A stretch of DNA of 64,000 nt from Opisthocomus hoazin (GCF_030867145.1 NC_134416.1:18047514-18111513), one strand, 5' to 3'; shown: positions 19,891 to 33,279, counted from the first letter of the stretch. The notes: generated by a model from the sequence alone, not told the origin. Numbers and translations are program-made.

Positions 19891-22603
19891 GTATATAAAA
19901 CAAATCACAGAGAAATTTTTCTATGATCACATCTTATCCTGCTCACCGATTCTCCCACTCCTACTGCTTTCTGAGGATTTTCAGCTGTGCTTAGGTTTTG
20001 CATCACTTTCTTTGATCCTAAATAGATGGCACTAAATCCATTTTCCTAGTTTTAGAAATAATTCTCCCTGATAGATTCAGTCTGCTGAAGACTGGGCATT
20101 GACTGTAGGTTTTAAGTGGAATGGAAAATATACTTTCATCGAGGAGGATACTGCACGCACAGTAGGAGGTTATTTCTTTGCCAAAAAAAAAAAAAGTTCC
20201 TGCTATGTACATCATGGGAGAACTTGTTCAATGGTAAACCTGGAAATAGTCATTAGCAGAACACTGCCTGATTTTCTCAGTTTACACCCCTTGCCCAATG
20301 TGAGGTTCCACTGTCTGACATTCCTCTCTTCTTCTTCAATTGGAGGTGAGGGAAAGAGAGGAGGAGTCTACCTAATTTTGCACATGAAGTTAAGGTGTTT
20401 ATGTTGGGAGGTTCATATTTGTCAATTAGATGATCCGGAGTGGGTGCCTGAGGCACTCAGATGTGTCTTCTGGAGGAGTCAGTTCATCACATTCTCTGCC
20501 AGCTGTACACAAAGCTAGAGGTGTTGAGCCTCTTAAGCCAGATGCCTGACACAGACTGAGGACACCTTCAGTGTCTGTGCTGCTTTGAATTTGGAAGCTA
20601 ATTTGTGTGATTCATGGGTTATTCCAAGGGGTTTTTTTTGTTCCAAAATCAGGACTACTTGTATTTTGCATTAAAGCTTGATTTAGAAATAATTTAGCAT
20701 AAATATTTTTTCTTGTATCTCCATAGCCAACAGTCTTGCACTATAGACAATTATTCCTTATGTTTGCATGTGTTTTGTCAAAACAAAGAAGTGATATGAT
20801 CAGAGGAGGGCAAAAAGCAAAGAAAGAAACATACAGAAGAAAACAGATACTTCAGTGACACAGAAGTTATTTAATAAGCTATGAACTACAGTTCACTGTC
20901 AGTGTAACTCTTTTTACATAGAAATTTGAAACCAAGAAAAGAATCAATACCTTGTAATTTTTAATTACTATTTTTTCCTTCTTTGCTACTCTTCCTTGAG
21001 TGCTATATGTTTTTAGTATTTTGTTGGAGATTCTCAGAAGTGATTTGGAACCCTGTTTTCAAGTTCTGCCACGAGTCTCTTGAATATTTTTCTCTTATTG
21101 ATGACCTTTCTGAATAATAATGGACAATTCATGTTGCATCCAAAAAGATTACCATCTCCATGTCAGTTTGGAAGTCTGGAAGAAGCTGTGATTCTGTGAT
21201 TCTGTGAAAGGTGCATGCTTTGATGTGAGCACAACAGAACTAAACAGTAACTGAACAGAAATTTGTGTTGGTTGCTTTCAAATGGTAGATGCAAGTGCAT
21301 CTTAATCTTTTTGTGAATCTAGCTCTTCAGTGTTAGTTATTTCAACTTGAAACACTTGGGTTATTATTTGCAGAAGTACTCAATATTCAAGGCTCTAGTT
21401 AAGGTTAATACAGAATCTATTTAAAAAAATGTTACATAGAAATAGATTTACTCTGATGAAACAGAGTACTTACCTTGACAGTATCTTGGCAATAGATGAG
21501 TTACCACTTTTAGTTTAATCTCACTAGGCCTTCATACATCGAGTGAACAGTAAATAAAAATAATGCCTGGAGTCACCCATAGACCGGAGAAGATAGAAGG
21601 AAATTTTCAGTTGTTTCTGGGGTGAGATAAAGGGCCAATGGAAAAAAAAAGGGCACACATTTTATCTTATGCATATATACTAGCGGGAGAACTGGTGTTG
21701 TCTGGGCAACTTCAATTTTGGCATTTCTTATTTCTAAATCCAGCTTTCTAATCTGAAGCACAGTTAAGCATAACTAAACACAATAGTTATCAGGAATCTG
21801 CTTATCTGTGTATATACAAGCATTGTTTTGAAGTTTATGTCTCCAATTTTTTTTCTAAACTGTTTAAGATCAAACATTGAGATTTTAGAAGACACTTTCA
21901 TTATAGCTGTAATTGTGTATTTTAGAGGATGGATTTCAGGTTGAAGGGAGAACTGAAAATGACTTTCATATACAGTAGTGAGGTGCGGAGTAACAGTATT
22001 TCTCCCCTGAAAAGATGTAGCTGGTGAAGCGATGCACAAGCATATGCCAGTTATATCCATCCCAGAGAAAAAAGAATGAGTATGAGAAAGGCATACAGAT
22101 GGCCAAGGCATTTCAGCTCAGGTAAGACCACCACTTATATCGAACTGTGATCTGGGAGACCTGCATCAGTACTGATATCACATATGAATGCTGAAAAGTC
22201 TGAACAGGTTGTTAGGGAAGAGTGACAAACAACCTTTGATGACCGTGTTGCTACTTGGACTGCAGTTCTGATGACCCTGTTGCTACTTGGAATGCAGTTT
22301 TGCTTCAGCAGGCCAGGATATGAACAAAATGAGTTTCACTAAGACATATGCGTCTTTGGCCTCAGGAAAACTCACTAAGGGCCACCTGACTGACAAACTG
22401 ATTTATTCTCCAACTTCCTTTCCAGGTTGCCAGTGATTACCATGATTTTTATGTAAAATCGCAACACTTGGCTTTCTATTTTACATTTTTTTGAAAGATC
22501 CTTCAGATAGATGTAGAAAAAATTATTTCCAACACAGAGCTTTGTGTTCCACTGCAGTGTTCATTTATTGCTTCTGTTCTTAATTATGCTTTCATGTCCT
22601 GAA
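19891..22603. other. Unique sequence, no gene recognised
   Basis: No gene or repeat family seen. A 32-bp unit is tandemly duplicated at 22237-22268 and 22269-22300 with two mismatches. About 24 bp of CR1-tail-like octamers (TGATTCTGTGATTCTGTG) stand alone near 21187-21208. An A-run lies near 20182-20194. Confidence 0.6.
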
Positions 22604-22767
22604 ATACTTACCTGGCAGGGGAAACACCATGATCAGGCAGGTGGTTTTCCCAGGGCGAGGCTCATCCCTTGCACTCCAGGTGTGCTGACCCCTGCGATTT
22701 CCCCAAATGCGGGAAACTCGACTACGTAATTTGTGGTAGTGGGGGACTGCGTTCATGCTCTCCCCTT
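22604..22767 (+). ncRNA. RNU1: Full-length U1 snRNA retro-copy (pseudogene) fused to CR1
   Basis: All 164 positions of U1 are present without gaps. ATACTTACCTG is the 5' end that pairs with 5' splice sites. GATCAGGCAGG stands where stem-loop I has GATCACGAAGG. The stem-loop II loop reads CTTGCACTCC (ATTGCACTCC in the standard sequence). The Sm site AATTTGTGG is intact, and the stem-loop IV region GGGGGACTGC...CTCCCC still pairs. Against vertebrate U1 as I remember it I count roughly 15 substitutions, some of which may be normal bird variants. I see no proximal sequence element upstream and no 3' box downstream: CR1 begins immediately. It is therefore most likely a reverse-transcribed copy and not an active gene. 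Confidence 0.9.
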
Positions 22768-23767
22768 GAGGCCGGTAACTAGTGGTGTCCCCCAGGGGTC
22801 AGTACTGGGCCCAGCCTTGTTTAACTTCTTCATCAACGACCTGGATGATAAGTTAGAATGTACCCTCAGCAAGTTTGCTGATGGCACAAAACTGGGAGGA
22901 GTGGTGGATACACCAGCAGGGTGTGCTGCCATTCAGCGTGACCTGGACAGGCTGGAAAGTTGGGCAGAGAGGAACCTGATGAGGTTCAACGAGGGCAAGT
23001 GCAGGGTCCTGCACCTGGGGAGGAACAACCCCATGCATCAGTACAGGCTAGGGGCGGACCTGCTGGAGAGCAGCTCTGTGGAGAGGGAACTGGGTGTCCT
23101 GGTGTATGACAGGATGACCATGAGCCAGCAGTGTGCCCTGGCTGCCAAGAAAGCCAATGGGATCCTGGGATACATTATGAGGAGTGTGGCCAGCAGGTCG
23201 AGGAAGGTTCACCTTCCCCTCTACACTGCCCTAGTGAGGCCTCATCTGGAGTACTCTGTCCAGTTCTGGGCTCCCCACTTCAAGAAAGATGAGGAGCTAC
23301 TGGAGAGAGTCCAGTGGAGGACTACAGGGATGATGAGGGGACTGGAGCATCTCTCCTATGAGGAGAGGCTGAGGGAGCTGGGCTTGTTCAGCCTGAAGAA
23401 GAGAAGGCTGAGAGGGGACCTTATAAATGCTTACAAATATCTGAAGGGTGGGTGTCAGGAGGATGGGGCCAGACTCTTTTCAGTAGTGCCCAGCAACAGG
23501 ACAAGGGGCAATGCGCACAAACTGAAGCACAGGAAGTTCCAGCTGAACATGAGGAAAAACTTCTTCTTTGCTTTGAGGGTGACGGAGCACTGGAAGAGGC
23601 TGCCCAGGGAGGTTGTGGAGTCTCCTTCTCTGGAGGTATTGAAGACCCGCCTGGACAAGGTCCTGTGCAGCCTGCTGTAGGTGACCCTGCTTCGGCAGGA
23701 GGGTTGGACTGGATGATCCACAGAGGTCCCTTCCAACCCCTAACATTCTGTGATTCTGTGATTCTGT
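22768..23767 (+). mobile_element. CR1: CR1 LINE, 5'-truncated, joined to U1
   Basis: CR1 starts at 'GAGGCCGGTAACTAGTGGTG' directly after the U1 copy and runs to the (ATTCTGTG)n tail at 23767. It is the same subfamily as 48766-51704: the junction sequence is also found there at about 50709-50728. No target duplication is seen, as is usual for CR1. The 3' UTR has CCTGCTTCGGCAGGAGGGTT and GGTCCCTTCCAACCCCTAAC. Confidence 0.95.
22769..23680 (+). pseudogene. CR1 ORF2 C-terminal half (reverse transcriptase palm onward)
   Basis: About 300 codons run open to TAG at 23678-23680. In order they show '[20 protein letters not shown]' (palm), '[13 protein letters not shown]', '[20 protein letters not shown]', '[20 protein letters not shown]', '[20 protein letters not shown]' and a C-terminal '[19 protein letters not shown]'. 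The palm motif is normally FADD; here the second Asp codon is GGC (22883-22885), Gly. Endonuclease and N-terminal palm are missing by 5' truncation. The open frame extends upstream into U1 only by chance. Confidence 0.92.
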
Positions 23768-26700
23768 CCAAGAACACACAAATAATTTTCTCAGCACCAT
23801 CCTGATCTGGTATTGGACATTACAGTGTATGAAAAAAGAATTCCAATTTCACTATACAAATCTTTATTTTAGATAACTGGTGGTGTCATGGCTTTCACAC
23901 TCTAATTCATTTGTATTATGCATCTATACAGTAAGCACTTATTATTTTTATCTGATAGTTGTGGAAACAGAGGGACATAGAAATATTTTGCCAAAACTTC
24001 TTTAGAAAGCTGAGGATTAAAACTAGGTGTCCTGAATTCATTTATGACTCACTAAGCAGTCTGTCTAAATAGATGACTGTGCCCTGTATCAGCTGAAGCT
24101 CCCAGATTCTTTGAAGTGCATGATCTCTTTAGGTTTTGAAGAACAGCTTTGCAAAAAAAAAAATCGAAGATGCGTGCATGACTAAGAATTGAAGACTGAG
24201 AAGGGGAACAAAAAAAAGAAAGGTTTCCTTCCAGTTAACCCCAGAAGAAAAACAGAATATTGAACACTTATTCCCAAAAAATTGAATATTGAAATGATAT
24301 TATCTTGAGACCCAGATGTGTTTGGCTATAAGGCACTTCCTCTAACCGCTAGCAGAAGAGTGGCAGTGCCAGAACACTGCATAGCCTTTGTTTGTCCCTA
24401 CTTCACTTGCTCATGAGCCTTGTACCCTGTCCATGTAGGGACTATCACAAGCTGTCCTTGGAAAAAAAAAAAGGCAGCCTTCACAGATTGTTTGCTCTCC
24501 CCAGCTAAGGAAGATTCAGAGAAGTGCAGAATTACATGCCCTTTTTTTCCAACCAAAGAACAACTCAATTTAGCTTTTGTTACAAGCACCTTCTCTCATA
24601 TCCTGGTTTTCCACAGAAGCTACTCATTTTAATACTGACAAAATAGGTCTCTGCATTGCCTTCTGACTGTGCAAGATCACAGTCTGAGGACCATGACAGC
24701 AAAAAGGGTATCAGCAGGATTTAACAGATTCCAGTGGGTTTTAAAAGAGGACCAGAGAGAGAAGGCATTTTTAATGCAGTTACCTTGAACTAGACATTCT
24801 CTTTTCTCTGTGTATCCTTTACATTATACTGTGATTTGGTTCCAAATAAAGCTATGTGTGTATAAGTCACTGAAATTAATTTTTTACTGCCTAAGTTACT
24901 TCTCTGGTTTATTAAGTAAAGGTCTGTGCTCTTGAGGCTGGAGATCGTCGATTCTGTTTACAATGCTGAATGCGTAAGCTTGCCTGACAATCTTACTGTT
25001 CAGAGATGGACACAGGTCATTACAATGGTGAGGGCAGCACAGTCTTGTTTCAGTTTTTTTTACTTCAGAGTAACGCATCGTATCTAAATGGAAAGGAAAA
25101 TAAACACTCATACTGCAGCTTGCATTACTCAGACAGAAGGCAAGGTGCAGTCTGACATACGAATTCCATACATTTTCAAAAAGTTGTAAAAATCCTTTTC
25201 ACCTTTTGCTGATTCTGCTGCTCAGGATTTCTATCACATAAAGCTTACTGAATAATTTCACTGATCTGACACATCTTCCTCCGGGATTGGGCATAAGGCT
25301 TTTTTTAGCTTTTAAAGATTCTTTTTTCTTACAATGAGGGAAAGAGAAGCAGATTTTAAAAACTACTGCCATTTTAATGTAAAAAATCACAAACCAGCTG
25401 GTTCAAACTCCATGCAAAATATGGCATGTGTGAATGTGCCATTTTACAATGTGCTTATGCAATTTACTCCAACGATTAATCAATGAAAATTAAAGAGTTT
25501 GGGACATAAGTTGTGCACTTTTGAACTTGAGGTTTAGATAGTATTCTCTTAAAACCTGAAATCTCCAGAGCACAGTGTAGCTTGAAAGTCATTGTCAGAG
25601 GCTAACACAAGCATTTCCTGGGACGACCTCCAGTTAGTGGCAGCACAAATATGGTCAAACCTTTTCCTTTTGGTCCATCTACCTGCTGTGTTTGTTCAAT
25701 AACTTTGTCTGTCTGGCTCCTAACAGCACAGTATTTGAATGCCTCCAATTTAATGCCACAATCTAAATACAGTAAAGAAATTTGTTTATTGTCCTTTCTA
25801 GGGACACAGTGCCGAAAGAGCCCTTAAACGATTCCATGATATGGATGAAAAATGTTATTTATGAAGTCTGAAATACAGAAAGGAATTTTGCAATTCCTTC
25901 TGAAGTGTATATTTTTGTATGAGTCAGTCTCTTTATCTTGGCCCCATCTTCTCTGAATATTTGTTTCACACATCAGTCATCCCTTCTTTTTTCAGCAGGA
26001 ATATAGTTGTCACAAGATGGCTTGATCCATGCACACAGATCAGATGCAGATCTTTCAAAAGAGACATTGGTATCAAAGAGTGCTAGCTTTGATCCAGTAG
26101 TAAACTTGTCTTGGTCAAGCTATTGTTTGCTTCAGGAACGGTGGTAAACTTCTGAATGTGAGAATCAGGAAGAACCGTTGTAAGTCTTTTAGTATGAGTC
26201 GCAGATGTTTGCCACTGACATTTACTATCCAGAGAAAGTAAAAGCCAGGGGAAAGACAGATGGTCTTTTTTGCTGTCATAATTTTCACAACTGCATGAGT
26301 AAGTGCAACTCTTGGAAGCATTGTGTTGCTTGCCTTGGTCTCAGGACCAACCAAGGTGAATGAAGAAATACAATTTTGCCCTAATAGATTCTTAGTACTG
26401 TGTTTGTCTCTGGAATTATTTGCATATTCTCTACTATTTATATTATATATATATAAAAAATTATCAGCTCATGGCCTAGGATGTGGATGGGTAAGTATAC
26501 ATATTGTTTTAATCTTGCGAGTGGTGGCTGGGATGTAGATAACCTTACAGTATATATTGCTTGACAACTAATCTTAACAAACTTACTTTATCTATTGTCA
26601 AATTATTTCACCAAAGGTCTCCAAGAAGTTAGAAGAGGGAGAAAGCGGATATTTATTATCCTGGAAGTGTGGTTTATTAGCCGGTAATCTAACATCTATT

Positions 26701-29332
26701 ATTTCACATATAGCAGATGAAGTATTTTCATGGCAAGGAAATAACTAACCAAATCATCTGCTATGTAGTAGGTTGAAATCTGTCGTCTTCTAAAAATAGT
26801 GGAAGTGTTTTGAGTGAGACCAACCGGTATGAAAGGCCACCATGGGAAGGTCTTTCATCAACAGTTTTGAAAGCAAAAATTGTTGTCAGAAGGTTGTGTA
26901 AGGAAACAGAAGTATTGATCCTGGTAATGTAATGCAGCATCTACTTGCAATGAACCAAATAAGACTGGAGCAATAAAACTGGTGTTGTATCTTGTATCAT
27001 GCATACATATAGAAAGTGCTACCTCTTTAAAACATGCAAAAGACACATTAACAGGCTAAAAATAAATATAAGTTGTGCATAAGAATAACTTATTGTCTGC
27101 AGCCCTGTGAAGGACAAATGGGATAACGAAATCCACAAAATACCAAAGTGAAGCATTTTGAGGGAATGTTAGGAAAGCACTGAGATATCCAGTACATGCA
27201 CAGCACAACATGTTGTAGCCATGTTACTTTGAATCTGTAGTTTTGTATGGCTTTACCCAGGCATGTTGAACAGTACTTCTGTGTCACAGAATCCATTTGT
27301 CAATGGCATATAATAGAGTACAAAAAATTTACTTTCAGCCATGTTACTGATGCCATATTAACAAGTATGTTAGTGAAAGGGAAGAGAAAATAGCTTGAAT
27401 TCTACACTTAGGAGTGTGTCACTAAATCTACAAATGTGACAATTAAAAGCAAAGCAATATACTCAAATATCTCTTAAAGTCAATATAAACATATGGGTTT
27501 GGGAAACATTTGAGAAGGTAATCAAGGAGCACAAATTTGGAACAAGTTAAAGGAAAAACGCAAAGATACGTCATTGTTTTTCCCTGTAATTCATAAGTAC
27601 ATTATAATAAACATCATCATTTTAGATGATCCCTTATCCATTATTGCTAATTAAAAAAAATTCAGATCATAATGAAAAAATCATCATCCTGCTTACCAAT
27701 ATTTATTGTACTAAACAGCTAGAGATACATTCTTTAAATACTCAGCCAAAATAAGTTCAAATTTGTAGACAATTATGGACTGAAGTGTCAAGAAAGATCT
27801 CTTCATTATCCTGAACATCCTCTTCAGTAACAATGTCAGCAGATTTAATATTCCTTTTGTTGTCTCCATTAACATTAAATCTTTTTTTCTTTTTTGTTCC
27901 AGGCAAAGCATCAACCCCTTAAACCATTGAAATAAAAGCAAATGGCACACTGGAACGACATCTTAGCTTGACCATCTCCAGCAACATTTGTGATACTTTG
28001 TGTATTGGGGTATAGATCCTCCTGATAACGAGAATACCTTCAAACATCTGGGGATTCATCTCCCGTTTCCTTATAGGATTAGTAAATGTTTTGTTTAGGC
28101 AGTTATGTAAAATCTAGTAGATTTATATCAGAAGAATAGCAATAAATCTAATAGTATTACTAGAATTTACTCTTAAGATTTTATTTTTCAATGTTGTTTA
28201 CCTAGAAATCCTTAGTGACACTAAAGCTGCTGGTAAGATGATTTTCTATCACATTGACCAACACTGTCTCATTACTGAATGTGTCCATCTATTCTATATT
28301 GGTTCGAAATAACAATGTTTTAAAGTTAGAACATTTTAATGGCAGAGTAATCCTCTGTGTGTGTGTATGTGTGCCTGTGTGTGTGTTGCCCGACACATTC
28401 AAATCCTTCTCCACGTTGATAAGTGCATTCTTTCATTTCACTGTAATAGTATTGTCCTGGATTTCACCCATCTGGAAATTGCATACCAAAAGTAATGAGG
28501 GATTGCATTATTATTTCCTCTGGTAATTGAGCTAAAACAACAGTGAATTGTGTTTTCTTGAATTGCTTAATCTTAAATACAATTTCTAGTCTTCTGAAAT
28601 GGAAAAAAAGACTAATTGAAAAAAGATAAAATATCCAAGGAATTTGAAACTGTATCTCTAATCATCCAAAACTCTGATTTCCTATTATCATAAATTGCTG
28701 ATAACTGTTTCTTTGGTATTAACTCATAGTGCTCCATAGAACAACTGCAAATACAGAGGCAGACTTAATTTTCAAAAGCATATTTTTTTCATACGTCTCC
28801 ATGGTCACAACAACTAAAATATGCTTTTACTGTGCCATGCATACTAAATGTTTTCTCAAGAGTCCACAACCCTCACACACACACTTTGCAATGAAGTGAA
28901 GAAACATGACATACAATGTAAAAGGAAAAACTCTGTTAGTATCAGAGGTACAAGGAAGTAGAACTGGGGAGAACTACATTTATAGAAGTCCTGGTATTAC
29001 AAAATGGAACTCACTCCGTCAAGTAGTGTGAAGTAAAGTGTCACTAGACAGCTTCACTGAGAAAAAGGATCTTGAGCTGTAAACTGTGGGATCAATTCCA
29101 TACTTCGACATTCATGCCAACTCACACTTTTTACCCAGCACTGAAATGGCACCAGTTAAGAAAAACTGCTTACGTGTCATGCCCTACACCACCCGTTTCA
29201 GACTCGTCTGTCGTTCTAGGCACTGATGCTTAACTTCAGCTGCATGAGTCACACAAAATGCAGATTTTTTATACATAAGAAATTCATATTAAATATACTT
29301 TTTCCTTAGTGATTACCTAAGCTGAGAGTAGA

Positions 29333-29373
<41 letters not shown>

Positions 29374-30879
29374 AAAGAATAAGTGTCTTAAAAGATTCAT
29401 CTCTTTGGGCTTTTTAAACAAATAAGGTATGATGGACGGTATAAGTACTTTGACTGTTCAGTTTGCTGCATGCTACACTCTGTTAGGAAAATGTTTGTGG
29501 GCAGCACAGATGAAAGTTGCCAGTTTGCCTTGGACACTAGTGAAGTGAAACCCTGAACTGGGAGGAAACTCCTATTGTAAGCAGGGAGGTTACTGCATGC
29601 ACAGCTACTGGACAAGGAGAGCTGGGGTCAGGCAGTGCCTGGACTTTGGGATGAGGCAGGCAGGGGATGAGGCAGCTGACAAGCTGGCAGCACAAGGGCA
29701 GATGGGAGCCTCCAAACAACAACACACAGACAGATTTCCAAAAAGGCAGAAAAAAGATGTCTTTTTCCAAAGGCCCAGAGGGGGCTGAGTGTGGTTTGCT
29801 TAAACTTTGGAAACTACAGAAAGGTGCTAGACTGTGAGAGAAAATGACTGGCTTTGCAAGAAATGAGGGGAAACATTTGTTGACATAACACTTTATATTA
29901 ATCTATCCACCAAGTAAACCCAAGTCTTCACCATTTTAGAAGTTATATAGATTAAAAATCAATAGCATTAGGTATTCAAGGATCTTCAGCTATTTCTGTG
30001 GCACAAAACTGTGGCTAATTCAAGGTCCTATAATGGATAGAAAGTTTCTCTTTCTTTAGCTTGTATTGAGGAAGAAAGTTTCATCTGGTAGTTCTTAATA
30101 TCTGAACAATAAGGACACAGAGGAAAATTGCAAAGGAAGACAACTGCTGTCCCTTAATCTTCTGTGTTACTTTAGACTGTTACTTCACACTTCTCTGACT
30201 GTGCATCAGCAACAAAATATTTTCATTGTGTTTGTTCTTTTGACAGATATATGAATTCCTGTCTAGTGCTGCTGTCAGTGATGGCAGCAGCGAGTGGTCT
30301 ATATGGGGTTTAAAAATCAAAGCTGTACTCCAAAGATTTCTGCCTATAACTGTGACATGATATTAACTAAGTATCATGAGATGCCCAGACTACCTCGAAG
30401 AACTTGTGTTTTTTAATCCTACATGGAAAACGAATACTTCCAAAAAGCCTGGAAAAAAGAACTCAAGCATTAAAAATGTGAATAAAATTACAAGAACTGG
30501 AGAGGCTTAAAAATAGGCTTTTTACATTAAAAATATACATCTTGTTTTTCAAAAATCCTTCTTTTGAAGTTCACCATAGCTAAAAAAATAAGAAAAAAGA
30601 TAAAATAAAAACTTTCAAGAAACACTTTCACCAAATATTGTAATTGAATAATCACCCCTGCTCCCCAAAATTTTCTCTCAAGTTTTATAGAAGTAATTTT
30701 TCCAGTATGTATAACCAGCACTCTTTTGGATGGTGGGGTGGGTGGACCTGGGTTGGCTGCCAGACCCTCACCTGCTTGATCTCTCACTTGACCTTTTCAA
30801 CAAGTCAGGAGAAGAAAAGAAGATGAAAAAAGCTTGTGGATCAAGATAAAAAGAAGGAGATCACTTCCTGATTACTGTC
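23768..30879. other. Unique AT-rich sequence with microsatellites
   Basis: About 7.1 kb with no recognisable gene, RNA or repeat family. (GT)n tracts lie at 28355-28387 (impure) and 29335-29371 (about 18 units, pure). Small open frames lack known motifs. Confidence 0.6.
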
Positions 30880-31540
30880 ACAGACAAAACAGACTCAAAG
30901 AAAATTGATCTAATTTGTTGCCAATTAAATTAGAGATGGATAGTAAGAAACAAAACCAAATTAAACTAAAACCTACCCCTCCCCTTTTATTTTTCCAGTC
31001 TCATCTTTACTCCATCATTCCCATCTCCTCTGCCTCTACCCCACCCTAAGAGGCACAGGGAGGAGGAACGAGGAATAGGTGTTGTGCTCAATTCATAACC
31101 GTTTCTTTCTGTATCACCTTCTTCCTCACACTTGTCCCTGTTCCAGTGTGGGTCCTCCATGAGCCATGGTTCCTGCCAGGAGACTGCTCCTGCATGGACT
31201 TTCCGTGGGCTGCAGCTTACTTTAGGGGATAATCACCTGCTCCAGCATGGAGTCCTCCACAGGCTGCAGCGAAATCACCTTCATCTCTGACCTTGGTAGT
31301 CACAGAGCTGTTTTTCACACTTCTTTTCCTCACTGCTTGGCAGTGTTTTTCCCTTTCTTAAATGTTTTCACAAATACAACACCAGCTTGGTTGACAGGTT
31401 GATAGGCTCAGATGTGTCCTGTGGTGGGTCTGTTGGACCCAGGGAGAACTGGCTGTATCCAGCCTAGGGCAGCCCCTGGTCTCTTCTCACAGATGCCACC
31501 CCTGGTGCACCCCTTTTCCAGAATTTTAATTTTGCAAGAG
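30880..31540 (-). repeat. Degenerate LTR (bird ERV family), antisense
   Basis: On the minus strand this matches my recollection of an abundant bird LTR family. It has repeated 'CTCCAGCATGG/CTCCAGTGTGG' units on the + strand (near 31140-31250), a 'GGCTGCAG' repeat, the stretch 'TCACTGCTTGGCAGTGTTTTT' (31329-31350) leading to 'CCCTTTCTTAAATG', and an 'AATTAAATTAG' region near 30925-30933 where the family has its polyadenylation signal. Both ends are ragged and no target duplication is visible. Confidence 0.6.
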
Positions 31541-32862
31541 GGAAACATCACAAAAAGTTTAAAGCATCTCTTCAGGCTGCCTGTTTGCTAATGAAGGTGA
31601 ACACTATGCATCTAATTCTTAAAGACTGATTTACTCTCAGTCAGTGTCTTTTTCCTGTGAGTGTTTAAGATAAAATATTTTATTTATTATGGAGAAAGAA
31701 GTTTCTCTGGAGACAGCTGAAAATGATCAGAGCACACTGGCCTTGCAATAAAGAAATTAGGGACACAAGTTCCAACACATTGTGGAGCTGCACACAGATA
31801 ACTCTACTACAGGTCTTGGTCTTTCCTCTACTTCTTTATCTTAGAGTACATAATAACTTGCATATAGTTTCACTTGAACTCTACTAGGATTAACTTAAAA
31901 TTAGAGGTATGACTTTTGTAGAAACTCTCTTAGGTACAGGGTTCTCTCAACAACCAATATATCTATGTCATAAATCATCTCCAGTCCATGAGAGAAAAGT
32001 AAAAACACAACAAACATGTATGAAGTTTCCCCAGTGTACTTTCTCCAGCTTCAGGATTTCTATCTGTTTAGAAACATTCTGTCGATTTCTCTTCCAGGTA
32101 TTTTACTAGTCTTCTGTTGAACTCCTTTGTGGTTTTGATCTTTAACATCCTTTGATGAAGAGCTCCAATGATTTTCTCCTTGTTGCCCTAAGAATGACTT
32201 TCTTTTGTTTGTTTTGAAATTCACACATATAACTATGAAACTCTTAAAAATTTCTTTTCTCTCTTGATTAGGAAACTGTGCCAAAGCTTCTCTGGAAAGA
32301 TGATTAAAAAGTCTTCCAATTTCATTCCCATTTGTTTTGTGCTAATTACTTGATAATTATATCTAAAATCTAAATCTAAATCTGTCTATATCTGTATCTA
32401 AATATGTTGATTCTTTCAGAGTCGCTATGTTGCTTCCCAGACATGATTTTGCTAGACTAAACAAGCCAAACTCTCTAGCCTCTATTTACAAACCAGGTTT
32501 TTACTTTTTTAACTGTCTACCCTGCATATTTTCTAGTCTTAATTAATGTTTGTTGGGAATTAAAGCAAAGATTGATACGAGAAGTAAATCCAGACTTTTA
32601 CCTCATACCTCCGGAGATTCACTTTTACATTTTATTCCTTCATGTTTCTTGTAACTGTGATATGCTGGCATGCTCTGTGTACCTGGTGATGGTAGTATTA
32701 CTTTATCAGAAGATTTTCCATTACGTGGGTTGAAGAGATTAAACACTGGAGCGTCATTTACCCAGAGATCTATAACAGTTCTGGTCTAACAAAAAAAGAA
32801 AGCAAAAAAATATGTATAATATGCAATATATAATTCCCCCCCCAAAATACAGTTGTAGATAG
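31541..32862. other. Unique sequence, no gene recognised
   Basis: Nothing recognised except a short (ATCTAA)n-like run near 32360-32402. Confidence 0.6.
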
Positions 32863-32866
32863 ACAC
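32863..32866 (+). repeat. Possible 4-bp target duplication of ERVL (ACAC)
   Basis: ACAC immediately before the 5' LTR and at 39465-39468 immediately after the 3' LTR. Four bases is short and the sequence is simple, so this is supportive but not decisive. Confidence 0.6.
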
Positions 32867-33272
32867 TGTCCTGGGTTTGGCCAGGACAGGGTTAATTTTC
32901 ACCGGACTCCAGGAAGGGGCACAGCCGGGGGGTAGGGGCTGACCCCACCTGGCGAAACAGAGCCCGGTATTCCATACCATGTGACGTCATGCTGGGTTCC
33001 AGTGGGGGGGGGGCGGCGTGGCGGGAACTCTCTTGCGGCTCGGGAGCGTGCGGCGCCGGTGTGGTCCGAGAGAGCAGGTCTGTTTTTGTCGTGTTTTCTC
33101 CTTATCTGTATCGTTGTTGTTACTGTTCCCTCCGTTTGCTGTTCTGTTAAACTGCCCTTATCCCTATCCACCATTTTTTTGCCTGTTTTCTTTCCATTCT
33201 CCTCCGCACCGCGGCGGGGGGAGGGGTGGCCGCCTGGCGCTTTTTTTGCAGGCGGCAGCCGAAACCAAAACA
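32867..33272 (+). repeat. 5' LTR of ERVL
   Basis: It begins TGTCCTGGGTTTGGCCAGGA and ends CCGAAACCAAAACA. It contains GTGACGTCA near 32982-32990 (a CRE/ATF-like palindrome core, TGACGTCA), a run of ten G near 33004-33013, and an R/U5-like part with 'CTGTTAAACTGCCC'. I see no AATAAA; TGTTAAACT may lie where the family has it. The 3' LTR has TGATGTCA at the CRE-like site. Confidence 0.95.
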
Positions 33273-33279
33273 TTAATTT

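Noticed and set aside
21187..21208. Lone CR1-tail octamers as a CR1 insertion
   Set aside because: Only about 20 bp match and no CR1 3' UTR precedes them.
22604..22767. Functional U1 snRNA gene
   Set aside because: No recognisable PSE upstream, no 3' box, and CR1 sequence begins at the last U1 base; a retro-copy explains this better.
29597..29788. Motif 'GDEAADKLAAQGQ' resembling the end of an RNase H domain
   Set aside because: No other retroelement motifs lie upstream or downstream, and the match is to one short, common pattern.
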